DNA of 64,000 bases from JACMRP01 sp047302465 (GCF_047302465.1 NZ_CP178621.1:1860001-1924000), one strand, 5' to 3'; positions 35,586 through 44,904 are shown, counted from the stretch's first letter. Notes: generated by a model from the letters alone, not told the origin. Translations and numbers: made by a program.

Positions 35586-36362
35586 GTGAAATCGATTTTA
35601 AAAATGGTTCTTGCCCTTCCCTTGGTTTCTCTCGTTGCATGTACAACTATGAAGGTGGAAAAAGATCACGTTAAAGGAGTAAAGCGTGTCGCGATCGTTG
35701 GCTTTGATGTTCAACAACAGCGCCCAGTAGAGGGTGGCGACTTGTTTAAAGCTCTGACCCATCAAGATACGAGCAGCAAAGCTGAAGTGAAAGGCCGTAC
35801 TGAGGCTGCTCACGTAGCTGCGATGTACGATCTTTTAAGAAAGAAGCTTGAAACTGACAACGGCTGGCAAGTGATGCCAATGGACAAGGTGAAGCAGAAC
35901 AAAGCTTACCAAGAGCACTTCAAAGCAAAAACGGAAGGATGGCAAAACCGTCCGATCATGAATGACCGTTATAACTTGCTACAAGCTGAAGGTATCTTGG
36001 ATAGTTTCGCTATCATGACGACTGAGCCTGAAAAACGTAAGCAGTTACAACAGGACTTGGGTGTTGATGCTATCTTGTATGTTGGTATCAAAGTAGATCT
36101 GAACAATAACAGTGCTTTGGCTTCTTTGGTCGGGCAGGGGAAGTTCAGCCCTTTGGCGACGACAAATCTGACTCTGATCGATGCGGCGTTTGATACAAAG
36201 ATCTGGTTTGATGGCAGCGCCCAAGGCGAGCCAGCAGAAAATAACGATAAGAACTTTATGGGTATGGCAGATGCGGAAAAGCTAAATCAATTGGCTGTCA
36301 AAGCTGCAGAGAGTTCTTACAAAAAGCTCCTTGCGAACTACAAAGAAAAATTGGCTGAGTAA
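35586..36362 (+). CDS. Hypothetical lipoprotein
   Basis: 258 residues. Lipobox 'VSLVAC' (Cys19), followed by 'TTMKVEKDHVKGVKRVAIVGFDVQ'. The alternating strand-helix pattern around 'VAIVGFDV' and 'LGVDAILYVGIKVDL' resembles the alpha/beta fold of CsgG-related or penicillin-binding-activator-like envelope lipoproteins, but this is only a general resemblance. AAAGGAG precedes a GTG start. It follows the lipoprotein at 34735 by 50 bp and ends at a strong terminator. Confidence 0.68.
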   Translation: MKSILKMVLALPLVSLVACTTMKVEKDHVKGVKRVAIVGFDVQQQRPVEGGDLFKALTHQDTSSKAEVKGRTEAAHVAAMYDLLRKKLETDNGWQVMPMDKVKQNKAYQEHFKAKTEGWQNRPIMNDRYNLLQAEGILDSFAIMTTEPEKRKQLQQDLGVDAILYVGIKVDLNNNSALASLVGQGKFSPLATTNLTLIDAAFDTKIWFDGSAQGEPAENNDKNFMGMADAEKLNQLAVKAAESSYKKLLANYKEKLAE

Positions 36363-36370
36363 TTAGTCAA

Positions 36371-36403
36371 AAAAAAGGGTGGAGAGATCCACCCTTTTTT
36401 TTA
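36371..36403. terminator. Bidirectional intrinsic terminator
   Basis: 13-bp stem (AAAAAAGGGTGGA / TCCACCCTTTTTT) with poly-A and poly-T flanks; shared by the convergent genes at 35586 and 36401. Confidence 0.92.
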
Positions 36404-36967
36404 TTTTGGAAAGTCCGTTACGGATTTTGCTTTAAATACATAATCACCACAGTCGGTGGTAGATCCGGACCCTGCAGGTCCTGGCATAATCAGCAAAAGA
36501 AATTCTCCGTCAACTTTGTAGTGGTAGCTGGCACGTGAGGTCTCGCCGCTTTCGCCACCACCGTCGCAAGAGATGGAGGTGTTTGGATCGTTACTTTCAG
36601 AATGTCCCGTGGATTTTCCAAGCAACATTTCTAGGACACCTGGAGGGTTTTCAGAGTATGTCATCTCCGTCGTTGTTACGCAGGCAACACCCGGCATGAA
36701 TGAAGAGCGGGTCACGAAAGAGCCTGTGGTTGCGGTAGTGAATACGTAATAGTCTTCGAAGCAGGGAGGACTTGTGAATTTACCGTCGATGCAAGAGCCT
36801 TTGATGCCCTTAAGAGTGTCAATGTAATCTTGCTCTTCAGGGGTGTTTACGTACTGGGGATTTGAGCAGTAAGCGTCAATAACTTTAAATGAGCCCATAG
36901 GAATCGCGGCTAGGGCGAACTGCGTTGTTGTGAGGCCAAAAACAAGAAGGCTAGCAAAGGTTTTCAT
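36401..36967 (-). CDS. Hypothetical exported protein
   Basis: 188 residues from the ATG at 36967 (the open frame runs further upstream but has no supported start). Signal peptide 'MKTFASLLVFGLTTTQFALA'. The mature part is rich in Thr, Ser and Gly with five or six cysteines ('DAYCSNP', 'GSCIDG', 'PPCFEDYY', 'VACVTTTEM'). No family recognised. Divergent from the gene at 37020 across 52 bp. Confidence 0.68.
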   Translation of the reverse strand: MKTFASLLVFGLTTTQFALAAIPMGSFKVIDAYCSNPQYVNTPEEQDYIDTLKGIKGSCIDGKFTSPPCFEDYYVFTTATTGSFVTRSSFMPGVACVTTTEMTYSENPPGVLEMLLGKSTGHSESNDPNTSISCDGGGESGETSRASYHYKVDGEFLLLIMPGPAGSGSTTDCGDYVFKAKSVTDFPK

Positions 36968-37019
36968 TGTTGTTGCTTTCCATGAAAGGGTCTTGTTAGT
37001 AATGAGTCTTGAGGTGAAA

Positions 37020-37562
37020 ATGCTTAAATTAGTTGCGGGCGCTTTGTCCATTCTTTTTTGCGTTCAAATGGCGTCGGCGGATATGGTGATGATTAGAAAC
37101 GCCGTTTGCCGTCACGATAATAAGAATTACATTCTGTTAGTAGAGCAAAAAGCGGTGGGCCTTGTGGCCAACCAAGAATACATCATCATGGAAAAAGACA
37201 CGGCAGACACCCAAAAGATGCCGCGAACTCTTCAGGGAAGCTTCCCAACGGGCGGCGCAGATCTGATTTTCCCAAGCTTCTGGAGACCCACTTCAATCCC
37301 TTTGAATTCTTGCCAAGCTGAAACGCCGAAGCTGCATTTGTTCAGCGAAGTCATTCGTGAGTTCTATGTAAAAACCTACTTCCTTGCGGGCGATCCTAGA
37401 GCGATTCAAGAAGACATCGAAGATTTAGTGAAACGTGGTGATGCAATTCCACTGAAAATGCGTGTTTTGTGCAAAAGCGATGACTTCACGGATGACATCA
37501 CTCTTTGTCACGAACTGACTTTGTTAGATAAGCTTATCCCGATTGATCCGAACGAAAGATAG
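37020..37562 (+). CDS. Hypothetical exported protein
   Basis: 180 residues from the ATG at 37020, which has GAGGTGAA directly upstream; a longer open frame overlaps the divergent gene. Signal peptide ends 'VQMASA|D'. The mature part has five cysteines and no recognised domain. Its stop is 3 bp before the GTG of the next gene, so it heads an operon with the two trypsin-fold proteins and may be their partner or inhibitor (inference). Confidence 0.7.
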   Translation: MLKLVAGALSILFCVQMASADMVMIRNAVCRHDNKNYILLVEQKAVGLVANQEYIIMEKDTADTQKMPRTLQGSFPTGGADLIFPSFWRPTSIPLNSCQAETPKLHLFSEVIREFYVKTYFLAGDPRAIQEDIEDLVKRGDAIPLKMRVLCKSDDFTDDITLCHELTLLDKLIPIDPNER

Positions 37563-37565
37563 TCT

Positions 37566-38966
37566 GTGAAGTATTCTGTTTTTGCATTCGTATCACTTCT
37601 GGTTTTCCAAGCATCCGCGCGTTCGCCGGTGGTGAAAATCGATTTGTCTGGATGTCAGTGGTCTACTGCTGCGAATTTTTCGGGAACTCTTCTTGAGTCT
37701 CAAGGCCGTCACTATGTTGTGACATCGTCTTGGGCACAGATGAGTGCACAAATGCCTGGGCCTCGTTGTGAAAAAGTTTTTTCAACCGACGGAGAGCTCG
37801 CTGTTCGCCCGGTGGCGACGGATCACCTTGCGGGACTAGCTTTGTATGAAGTGCTTTCATCCATTCAAGGGTTAATTGCACCTCAGGGTGATTCACAGTC
37901 AATCCAAGTTTGGCAGCTAAGTGAACATGGCCTGCAATCTTTCAGCGGTGATATTGTCATCACTGGAAGTCGCAGACATCAAATTCCGGCATGGGATCGT
38001 TTGCAAGAGTGGCAAGGAAGTGCCCTAACAGCCGGTACCGTGGGTGCAGGACTTTGGAGCGATAGTCAGTTCCAGGGAATTGTCAGTCATCAGTATTTAG
38101 AACTTATTCCTGGTGCTAAAACCAAAACTCAGCGCTGGGATCTTAAAAAATATCTTTCCCAGAACCATGTGATTGTCATTTCTGCGAAAGATGTTTCGAC
38201 ATGGTTACAAAAACAAATCGCAAATCCTGAAGAACCCATCGTATGGCGACCTGAAGATCAAAGAGCAGGAATCGATCGCTGGGTTGTAGGCGACTTAGAG
38301 CTGACAACTCTGTGCCCGGATGAGTCTGACCCAAATCCAGGCGGGCAGTATCCTATCGGTGGCAATGATGGTTTCGGAATCGGCGGAGATTCTGTTCTGA
38401 ATAAAGCCTGCAAAACGGCCGTTGCGATTTCAAAGAGTGGCAAAACTTCTTGGATCCCGCTATCGCTACAAACTTGGCAAGCTCAATCGCAAACGGCGTT
38501 GGAGCAACAGCAAGACGTGATATTGTGGTATGGCTTAAGTCGTACTCCGCAGGGATTAGTTAGAGATTATATTTTCTCGACGGAATCCTTGGTGAAGAGT
38601 GCCTTAGACGGTAATAAAAAATGGATCGATCAGATTCCGTCTTTCACGCCACCTGCAAAATTACAACCTATGATAACGAGTGCGAAAGATCTGCAATCGC
38701 AAAGCATGCATTGTTATGATCAGCTCTTTATTCGCGAGCAAAACGTGCAAGAGCTTACAAGAAAACTATTCTTCTATGCAATGCTTGCGCAATCTCAAGC
38801 TTGGCAAGAGCTTCAGTCTGAAGACGTGAGCTCGATGATGGATATCAAAGGAGCCTATGCTCAAGGTTGGAAGGCTCTTTTGTGGGAAGGTACTTGTAAT
38901 ACTCCTCGCCTTCGCGAGTCTGCTGAAAAATTCATGCTAGAGCATCAAAAAGTATGGGCGCCTTAA
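37566..38966 (+). CDS. Exported trypsin-fold protein, probable pseudoprotease
   Basis: 466 residues, GTG start. Signal peptide ends 'FQASA|R'. It aligns by eye with the next gene product: 'VVTSSWAQMS' against 'VLTSDHVAYH', 'TDHLAGLALYEVL' against 'SDAGRGLALLRFL', and 'GTVGAGLWSDSQFQGIVSHQ' against 'MSGGAGFSASGIYRGLISHQ'. In this copy the catalytic His is Trp and the Ser position is Val, so proteolysis is unlikely although the Asp remains. A C-terminal region of about 230 residues is unfamiliar. It overlaps the next gene by 13 bp. Confidence 0.7.
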   Translation: MKYSVFAFVSLLVFQASARSPVVKIDLSGCQWSTAANFSGTLLESQGRHYVVTSSWAQMSAQMPGPRCEKVFSTDGELAVRPVATDHLAGLALYEVLSSIQGLIAPQGDSQSIQVWQLSEHGLQSFSGDIVITGSRRHQIPAWDRLQEWQGSALTAGTVGAGLWSDSQFQGIVSHQYLELIPGAKTKTQRWDLKKYLSQNHVIVISAKDVSTWLQKQIANPEEPIVWRPEDQRAGIDRWVVGDLELTTLCPDESDPNPGGQYPIGGNDGFGIGGDSVLNKACKTAVAISKSGKTSWIPLSLQTWQAQSQTALEQQQDVILWYGLSRTPQGLVRDYIFSTESLVKSALDGNKKWIDQIPSFTPPAKLQPMITSAKDLQSQSMHCYDQLFIREQNVQELTRKLFFYAMLAQSQAWQELQSEDVSSMMDIKGAYAQGWKALLWEGTCNTPRLRESAEKFMLEHQKVWAP

Positions 38967-40315
38967 AACTTTTCTTTTTATTTCTAATTGCGCCGCTTGT
39001 GATTTATGCGGCCACTCCTTCAGAGTCGGTCGTTAAAATCACGTCGTACTATAGTACTTCCAGTCTGCAGCCGCGTCTTGGCTCGGGCTTGGTGATTTTG
39101 TGGCAGGGGCATAAATATGTTCTAACATCTGATCATGTCGCTTATCACTCGAATCGCTCATTCACTCACGAGATCACGGATGAACAAGGCCACAAGCAGA
39201 CTTTGGAATACTTTGTGTCGGATGCGGGGCGGGGATTGGCGCTATTGCGATTTCTGACTGACGATCCAAGCTTTGTGCCTTTTGACCTGGGCGCTCAGCA
39301 AGAAGACGTACCATCTTTGAACGAGCACATCACCATGATCGGCTATCCGGCGGATTCAGATGCGATGTTGATAGATAAAAAAGGTCAGTTGAGTAACATA
39401 AAATTTCCGTCAGAACTTTTTGTCGAGCTTCCAGAATTGATGGAAGTCAAAGGCGGTTACGGCGAATTCGGCATGAGTGGTGGTGCGGGTTTCTCCGCAA
39501 GTGGTATTTATCGCGGTTTGATTTCGCACCAGATTGTCAGTGGCAGCAATAATACGCTTCTTTTGATTCCGGCAAACGTGGTGCAAACTTGGTTGGGCAG
39601 TGTTCTGAGTGCGGATGGCAGTCTAAAAAGTCCTTCACCTATTACTTTGATTCAAGATCCAGCTCAGCAGGTCAGTGATTTTCCCTCTTACCGCACAGGC
39701 AATTTGTATTTTGCATTTTCTGAACCTTTTGGGAAGGGAATGGGATCGTCGTTAGTCGTGATGGCGACGAAAGACAAAAACACTGACACGGTTTTTGGTG
39801 GTGATCAGGGGTCATTTGCAAATCTAGTTTTTAAACCCAGAGTTAGTTTCAGCTGCATGGGGTTTCGCACGAAGGAAGTCCTTGGTCGACATTTTGGATC
39901 TGCAGGCTCATTGAACGGGTGGTTGCGTTTAGCACAGAATCCGCAAATCGAGCCGCTCTGGATTTATGAAGGTATCGAAACCGTCACGAATGTCAGGAAG
40001 GCACGTGCTTTGCAGCCCGATTTTGCAAGACTTGCAAGCGAACTACGCGGGCTTCAAGCTCAGCAACTGGCAAGTTATTTAGGGCGAATTGCAACTCTGT
40101 TGGAGTTTTACTCAAGGGGTGACTCTTATCAAGATTCGATGGATGAAAATGCTCTTGGCAATTGGCGCTTTATAAAACCCAAAGATATAGATTATATTTT
40201 GCACGACGCTGGCCTCAAAACAGAATGGCAGAAGCTCGCAGAGGTATCTTTAGAAACTCGTGCTCGTCAGAAATTGAATGAGCTCAGAGCTGTGATGGCT
40301 GAACTGACTTATTAG
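38954..40315 (+). CDS. Exported trypsin-like serine protease
   Basis: 453 residues. Signal peptide 'FLFLIAPLVIYAA'. Residues 20-215 look like a chymotrypsin/trypsin-fold domain with 'LTSDHVAY' (His), 'SDAGRGLALL' (Asp) and 'GMSGGAGF' (Ser in a GxSGG setting), plus 'RGLISHQIV' after the nucleophile. The triad therefore looks intact, although Met replaces the usual Asp before Ser, so the oxyanion environment may differ. The C-terminal half is shared with the upstream paralogue. Predator-secreted proteases are expected, but the substrate is unknown. Confidence 0.75.
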   Translation: MGALKLFFLFLIAPLVIYAATPSESVVKITSYYSTSSLQPRLGSGLVILWQGHKYVLTSDHVAYHSNRSFTHEITDEQGHKQTLEYFVSDAGRGLALLRFLTDDPSFVPFDLGAQQEDVPSLNEHITMIGYPADSDAMLIDKKGQLSNIKFPSELFVELPELMEVKGGYGEFGMSGGAGFSASGIYRGLISHQIVSGSNNTLLLIPANVVQTWLGSVLSADGSLKSPSPITLIQDPAQQVSDFPSYRTGNLYFAFSEPFGKGMGSSLVVMATKDKNTDTVFGGDQGSFANLVFKPRVSFSCMGFRTKEVLGRHFGSAGSLNGWLRLAQNPQIEPLWIYEGIETVTNVRKARALQPDFARLASELRGLQAQQLASYLGRIATLLEFYSRGDSYQDSMDENALGNWRFIKPKDIDYILHDAGLKTEWQKLAEVSLETRARQKLNELRAVMAELTY

Positions 40316-40460
40316 TTTTTACCCAACCCTTTTCCTATGCCTTTATGGTAATTATAAATTACCTAAAGAGGCATAAATTAATAAAGTATAAATATCGTCA
40401 GCGAATTTATTGAATTAAAATCCATTACGAAAATAAATCCATAATTTTTAAAAGGATTTT

Positions 40461-40841
40461 ATGAAGACTCTATTTTTATTGATCGCGACGGTATTTTTAG
40501 CAAACACAACTCTCGCCGCTGATGCAAGTGGTGGTGGAAGTCCGTTTATTCACAGTTCTGCTGTTCTTAAAACTATTTTTGAAAGCCCGTTGGTTTGGCA
40601 AAAAATCTTTGGTGGAATCGAAAAGATCACTTTGGTTCAACAAAATCAAAAAACAGCAACCTATCAGGTTTCAACAATCGAGATGATTGAAAGTAAAGAT
40701 GATCAAGGTGTTACAACCGGATGGAGTAAGGTGGCGTGTAAAGCTGTTGTCACTGTGACTAATGTTTCCTCTGACGTCTTTGTGCCGAAACTTGAAGTGA
40801 CAAAGGTCGATCTCAGTAGATGCCCTTCAGCCAATAAATAA
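40461..40841 (+). CDS. Small exported protein of unknown function
   Basis: 126 residues. Signal peptide 'MKTLFLLIATVFLANTTLAA|D'. Beta-rich mature domain with two cysteines ('KVACKAVV', 'LSRCPSANK') that may bridge. No family recognised. AAAAGGA upstream of the ATG; the preceding 145 bp are AT-rich and probably hold its promoter. Confidence 0.68.
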   Translation: MKTLFLLIATVFLANTTLAADASGGGSPFIHSSAVLKTIFESPLVWQKIFGGIEKITLVQQNQKTATYQVSTIEMIESKDDQGVTTGWSKVACKAVVTVTNVSSDVFVPKLEVTKVDLSRCPSANK

Positions 40842-40964
40842 ACTGGATATCTTAGCACTCTCACCCCGCATTTCTCCGTGAAAATCATAAAACAGGGTGA
40901 TATAAAGGGGCCTGCTTAAATATCGAGCAGTTCAGCTCGAAAATTTTAATAGGATCAGTGTCTA

Positions 40965-41783
40965 ATGCCAGAACTTCCCGAGGTCGAAACCGTTCGTAAA
41001 GGTCTCGAAGAAATTTTAAAAGATCATCCTGCGATTTCAAAAATTGAACTCAAGCGCAAAGATTTGCGCGATCCTATTCCCGTGAAGAAGGTTCAAAGCT
41101 TGGTTGGGCAAAAGATCACGTCCATTGAGCGACGAGCGAAGTACTTGTTGTTGAAAACTCCTCAAGGAAGTTTGCTATCGCACTTAGGGATGACGGGCAC
41201 TTGGCGAGTGGCTGTCCCAGGCGATGAGCGGGATCATGATCATATTTATTTGCATTTTGCCAATGGGCTACGCCTGGCTTACCGCGATCCGCGACGTTTC
41301 GGCGTATTTGATTTCATCGCAAAAGAAAAAGAATTGGAGCATCCAAAATTAAAAGCTCTTGGGTATGAACCCCTCTCGGACGGATTCACGGGGCAAGCCC
41401 TTTGGAGCAAGCTTCGAGGCAAGATCGTTCCTATAAAAGTCGCTATCATGGATCAAAAAATCGTTGTCGGCGTCGGAAATATTTATGCGAGCGAAGCTTT
41501 ATTTAGGGCAGGGATTCGTCCAACAAATAAATCTGTCAAAATCAGTCTTGAAAAATGTGATCGATTAGTAAGCTGTATTAAAGAGGTTTTAACAGAGGCC
41601 ATCGCCGCTGGTGGATCGAGCATTAGCGACTATGAACAAGCGACGGGCGAGAGTGGTTATTTCCAGAAAAAGTTCCGAGTTTATGATCGCAAAGGCGAGC
41701 CTTGTGTTGTTTGTAGAACACAAATATCTGCTCAAATTTTAGGCGGCAGATCGACCTACTGGTGTTCGAGTTGCCAGAAATAA
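40965..41783 (+). CDS. mutM: Formamidopyrimidine-DNA glycosylase
   Basis: 272 residues, typical Fpg length. The N-terminus 'MPELPEVETVRKGL' supplies the catalytic Pro2 and Glu3. 'SHLGMTGTWRV', 'YRDPRRFGVFDF' and 'VGVGNIYASEALF' are the conserved DNA-binding loops. The C-terminal zinc finger 'GEPCVVCRTQ ... WCSSCQ' is complete. It excises oxidised purines such as 8-oxoguanine and cleaves the DNA strand. Stands alone. Confidence 0.97.
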   Translation: MPELPEVETVRKGLEEILKDHPAISKIELKRKDLRDPIPVKKVQSLVGQKITSIERRAKYLLLKTPQGSLLSHLGMTGTWRVAVPGDERDHDHIYLHFANGLRLAYRDPRRFGVFDFIAKEKELEHPKLKALGYEPLSDGFTGQALWSKLRGKIVPIKVAIMDQKIVVGVGNIYASEALFRAGIRPTNKSVKISLEKCDRLVSCIKEVLTEAIAAGGSSISDYEQATGESGYFQKKFRVYDRKGEPCVVCRTQISAQILGGRSTYWCSSCQK

Positions 41784-41908
41784 TTTTATTGCAAAAGCAA
41801 TTCGCTTCGTGCAATTTATGGGGACTAAAGTATTGATTTAGTAATTCATTAACAATTGCTGACGTGCGTAAAAATCTTCAGCATTTAATTTATAAGGGGA
41901 TACTATCC

Positions 41909-42109
41909 ATGAGAACAATCGTTGTAGCAGCTTTGCTTGCATTGTCTTTCACTACTGGCTTCACTTGCTCTAAAAACCAACCTGCAGAAACTGCTGCTCC
42001 AGCTCAAGAACAAATGGCTGCTCCAGCTGACGCTGCTGCAACTCCTGCTGCTGATGCTGCTGCTCCAGCTGCTGACGCTGCTGCGACTCCTGCTGCAGAA
42101 ACAAAGTAA
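41909..42109 (+). CDS. Very small Ala-rich exported protein or lipoprotein
   Basis: 66 residues from the ATG at 41909, with AAGGGG upstream. A hydrophobic signal ends 'TTGFTC'; Cys20 may be lipidated though Thr at -1 is unusual. The rest is a repeat-like 'PADAAATPAADAAAPAADAAATPAAE', nearly all Ala, Pro, Asp and Thr. No fold expected; perhaps an envelope spacer. A strong terminator follows. Confidence 0.65.
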   Translation: MRTIVVAALLALSFTTGFTCSKNQPAETAAPAQEQMAAPADAAATPAADAAAPAADAAATPAAETK

Positions 42110-42139
42110 TTCTCGGATTCCGAGACTACTGTGTCTTTC

Positions 42140-42182
42140 AAAAGCCTCCGCTACGCCTCTTGGGCTGAACGGGGGCTTTTTT
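42140..42182 (+). terminator. Intrinsic terminator
   Basis: 11-bp stem (AAAAGCCTCCG / CGGGGGCTTTT) with a 19-base loop and a T-run; ends the Ala-rich gene. Confidence 0.85.
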
Positions 42183-42240
42183 ATTTGCGCTTCATATAAA
42201 ACCAGAGTGTAATTAGATCGTTAGCAAAAGGAGTTGCAAC

Positions 42241-44676
42241 GTGGAAAGCATTTATGGTCTGTTTTGGACGTGCCCGGGTACGGCACTTCTAGGTTCTTTA
42301 ATTGGTCTTCTCGCAGTCGGTTTCTTGGGAAGTCCCCTCATCGTTTGGACAATCGCACTCGCAATTATTCTGGTCGGCTTCCATGCTCCAGTTTGGCTGT
42401 TGGCGATTTTCGCAGTGGTGATGGTGATCTTCAATATCAAGCCTTTGCGTGCAGCAGTTGTCACAAAAGCTGTGATGACTTTGTTCGATAAGCTAGGCTT
42501 CTTGCCTAAAATCTCCGAAACAGAGCGCGCGGCGATTGATGCCGGTACTGTTTGGGTCGAGAAAGATCTTTTCTCTGGCAAACCTGATTTCAAAAAATTG
42601 ATGCAAGAGCCTTATCCGCAATTAACTGCGGAAGAGCAGGCCTTCATGAATGGACCGGTTGAAGAGCTTTGCAAAAAGATCGACCACTGGGAGATCTGGA
42701 AATCTCGTAAGCTTTCTGAAGATGCTTTCAATTACATCAAGAAAGAAAAATTCCTCGGTATGATCATTCCGAAAGAGTACGGCGGTCTGGGCTTCTCAGC
42801 TTTGGCGCACTCTGAAGTGATCATGAAAATTTCTTCGCGTTCGTTGTCGACAGCAATCACTGTGATGGTTCCAAACTCTTTGGGTCCTGCAGAGTTGCTT
42901 GTTCACTACGGAACTGATGAACAGAAGAAATTCTACCTTCCACGTTTGGCTTCTGGTGAAGAAATTCCTTGCTTCGGTTTGACTGAACCTACTGCAGGCT
43001 CTGATGCCGGCTCTATCACTTCTAGTGGTACCGTCTTTAAAGGTACTGATGGCAAACTTTATATCCGTTTGAACTGGAACAAGCGTTGGATCACACTTGC
43101 TGCGATCTCTACTTGTATCGGTCTTGCGTTCCGTTTGCGCGATCCAGAAGGTCTTTTGGGCCTCGGAGAAGACATCGGTATCACTTGTGCTTTGATCCCA
43201 TCTAAAACTCCAGGTGTTGTGATCGGTCGTCGTCATGATCCTTTGGGAACTCCTTTCTACAACTGTCCTACTCAAGGTAAAGATGTTGTCGTGCCTTTGG
43301 ATGCGGTTGTTGGTGGTAAGGACGGTTGCGGTAAAGGTTGGTTGATGTTGACGGAGTGTTTGGCTGCCGGTCGCGGTATCAGCTTGCCAGCTCAAGCAAC
43401 AGGCGGAGCAAAACTTGCTTCACGTGTAGTGAGCGCACACTCGGTAATTCGTCGTCAGTTTGGTGTTTCTATCGGTAAGTTCGAAGGTGTTGAAGAACCT
43501 TTGGCAAGACTTGGTGCAAGCACTTACTTACTCGAAGCTATGAGAAAATACACTTTGGGTGCTTTGGATCAGGGCTTAAAACCTTCTGTTATCACTGCAA
43601 TCCAAAAATATTACTCTACTGAAATGGGCCGTAAAGGTATCAACGACGCTATGGACATCATGGGCGGCGCGGGCATCTCTATGGGACCTCGTAACTTGCT
43701 TGCAGAGATTTACATCGCAACTCCGATCGGTATCACGGTTGAAGGTGCGAACATCATGACTCGTACATTGATCATCTTCGGTCAAGGTGCTCTTCGTGCC
43801 CATCCATTTGCTTATGCAGAAGTAAAAGCGATGGATGCTAAAGATTTGAAAGCATTCGATACTGCATTCTGGGGCCACGTAGGTCACATCATTAGAAACT
43901 TGTGCCGTAGCATCGGCTTGAGCATGAGCCGTGGTTATTTGGCATCATCTCCTGCAGCTCACTCACAAATGAAACGTTACTATCGCCGCTTACAATGGGC
44001 TTCTGCGACTTACGCTATCATGGCGGACATCGCGATGGGCGCATTGGGTGGTGAGTTGAAATTGCGCGAGAAAATCACAGGCCGTTTTGCTGACATCTTG
44101 GCAAACATGTACATGGCAACTTCTGTGCTTCGTCGTTTCGAAGCAGAAGGTCGTCGTGAAGAGGATTTGGCGTTCGTACATTACAACTTGAAATCTTGTA
44201 TGTCTGAAATCCAAAAAGGCTTCGATGGTCTCTTCGACAACTTGAAGGTTCCAGGTCTTCGTTGGTTCTTCAAAGGCTGGATCGGTTCTTGGTCACGTAT
44301 CAACTCGATGGGTTCTCAAGCTTCTGACGGTTGGAGCCACGCGATTTCAAGTGCGATGTTGCAAGATGGATCAGTTCGTGATCGTTTGACTCAAGGTATT
44401 TTCCTTCCAACTAAAGAGGGTGAACAACTTCAACGTTTGGAAAATGCATTCAGCATGACTTTGAAAGCTGAAGCAGCTGAGAAGAAAGTGAAGAAAGCAA
44501 TTCGTGACGGACTTCTTCCGAAGAAGAAAGTGGCGATGTTGTTGGATGAAGCTCGCGGTAAGAACGTAATCACTGAAGAGGAATACAAACTCATTCAGCA
44601 AACGGACACTGTTCGCTATGATGCGATCCTCGTAGATGACTTCTCTGAAGAGCAATACCACGCTACTCACTCTTAA
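42241..44676 (+). CDS. fadE: Acyl-CoA dehydrogenase, FadE type
   Basis: 811 residues, nearly the length of E. coli FadE (814). GTG start with AAAGGAG 8 bp upstream. Two or three N-terminal transmembrane segments precede the dehydrogenase core: 'GLTEPTAGSDAGS' (FAD and substrate loop), 'MGGAGISMGPRNLL' and 'ANIMTRTLIIFGQGALRAHP'. It performs the first oxidation step of fatty-acid beta-oxidation at the membrane. For a predator this may serve to burn prey lipids (inference). Codon use is strongly biased toward frequent codons, suggesting high expression. Confidence 0.94.
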   Translation: MESIYGLFWTCPGTALLGSLIGLLAVGFLGSPLIVWTIALAIILVGFHAPVWLLAIFAVVMVIFNIKPLRAAVVTKAVMTLFDKLGFLPKISETERAAIDAGTVWVEKDLFSGKPDFKKLMQEPYPQLTAEEQAFMNGPVEELCKKIDHWEIWKSRKLSEDAFNYIKKEKFLGMIIPKEYGGLGFSALAHSEVIMKISSRSLSTAITVMVPNSLGPAELLVHYGTDEQKKFYLPRLASGEEIPCFGLTEPTAGSDAGSITSSGTVFKGTDGKLYIRLNWNKRWITLAAISTCIGLAFRLRDPEGLLGLGEDIGITCALIPSKTPGVVIGRRHDPLGTPFYNCPTQGKDVVVPLDAVVGGKDGCGKGWLMLTECLAAGRGISLPAQATGGAKLASRVVSAHSVIRRQFGVSIGKFEGVEEPLARLGASTYLLEAMRKYTLGALDQGLKPSVITAIQKYYSTEMGRKGINDAMDIMGGAGISMGPRNLLAEIYIATPIGITVEGANIMTRTLIIFGQGALRAHPFAYAEVKAMDAKDLKAFDTAFWGHVGHIIRNLCRSIGLSMSRGYLASSPAAHSQMKRYYRRLQWASATYAIMADIAMGALGGELKLREKITGRFADILANMYMATSVLRRFEAEGRREEDLAFVHYNLKSCMSEIQKGFDGLFDNLKVPGLRWFFKGWIGSWSRINSMGSQASDGWSHAISSAMLQDGSVRDRLTQGIFLPTKEGEQLQRLENAFSMTLKAEAAEKKVKKAIRDGLLPKKKVAMLLDEARGKNVITEEEYKLIQQTDTVRYDAILVDDFSEEQYHATHS

Positions 44677-44701
44677 TTGAGTTTTTAGTGTTGTAATACG
44701 A

Positions 44702-44731
44702 AACCCGGGTTTCATCACCCGGGTTTTTTTT
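44702..44731 (+). terminator. Intrinsic terminator of fadE
   Basis: 9-bp perfect stem AACCCGGGT / ACCCGGGTT, loop TTCATC, followed by a T8 run. Confidence 0.92.
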
Positions 44732-44747
44732 CGTCTTCGCAACGGGG

Positions 44748-44904
44748 ATTTGGCAGAGAGAGGGGTGGGCTTAGGGAACTTCCCAAAGGGGTACAGCCTT
44801 CCGGGCTTCACGCCAGCGTCCGCCTTCGGCGGATGCGCGCCATCCAGGCGCCGCTGGAGCCCCCTTCGAGAACTTCCCTAAGCCCACCCCTCTCTCTGCC
44901 AAAT
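44748..44904. repeat. 157-bp GC-rich intergenic palindrome, copy A
   Basis: Arms 44748-44778 and 44874-44904 are a perfect 31-bp inverted repeat. The inner core contains a CCGCC-TTCG-type hairpin (44819-44833) and the segment GCCATCCAGGC, which recurs in the palindrome at 61169. No coding potential. Confidence 0.85.

Noticed and set aside
42796..43395. 199-codon antisense frame inside fadE
   Set aside because: A by-product of the strong codon bias of fadE; FadE motifs are unambiguous on the plus strand.
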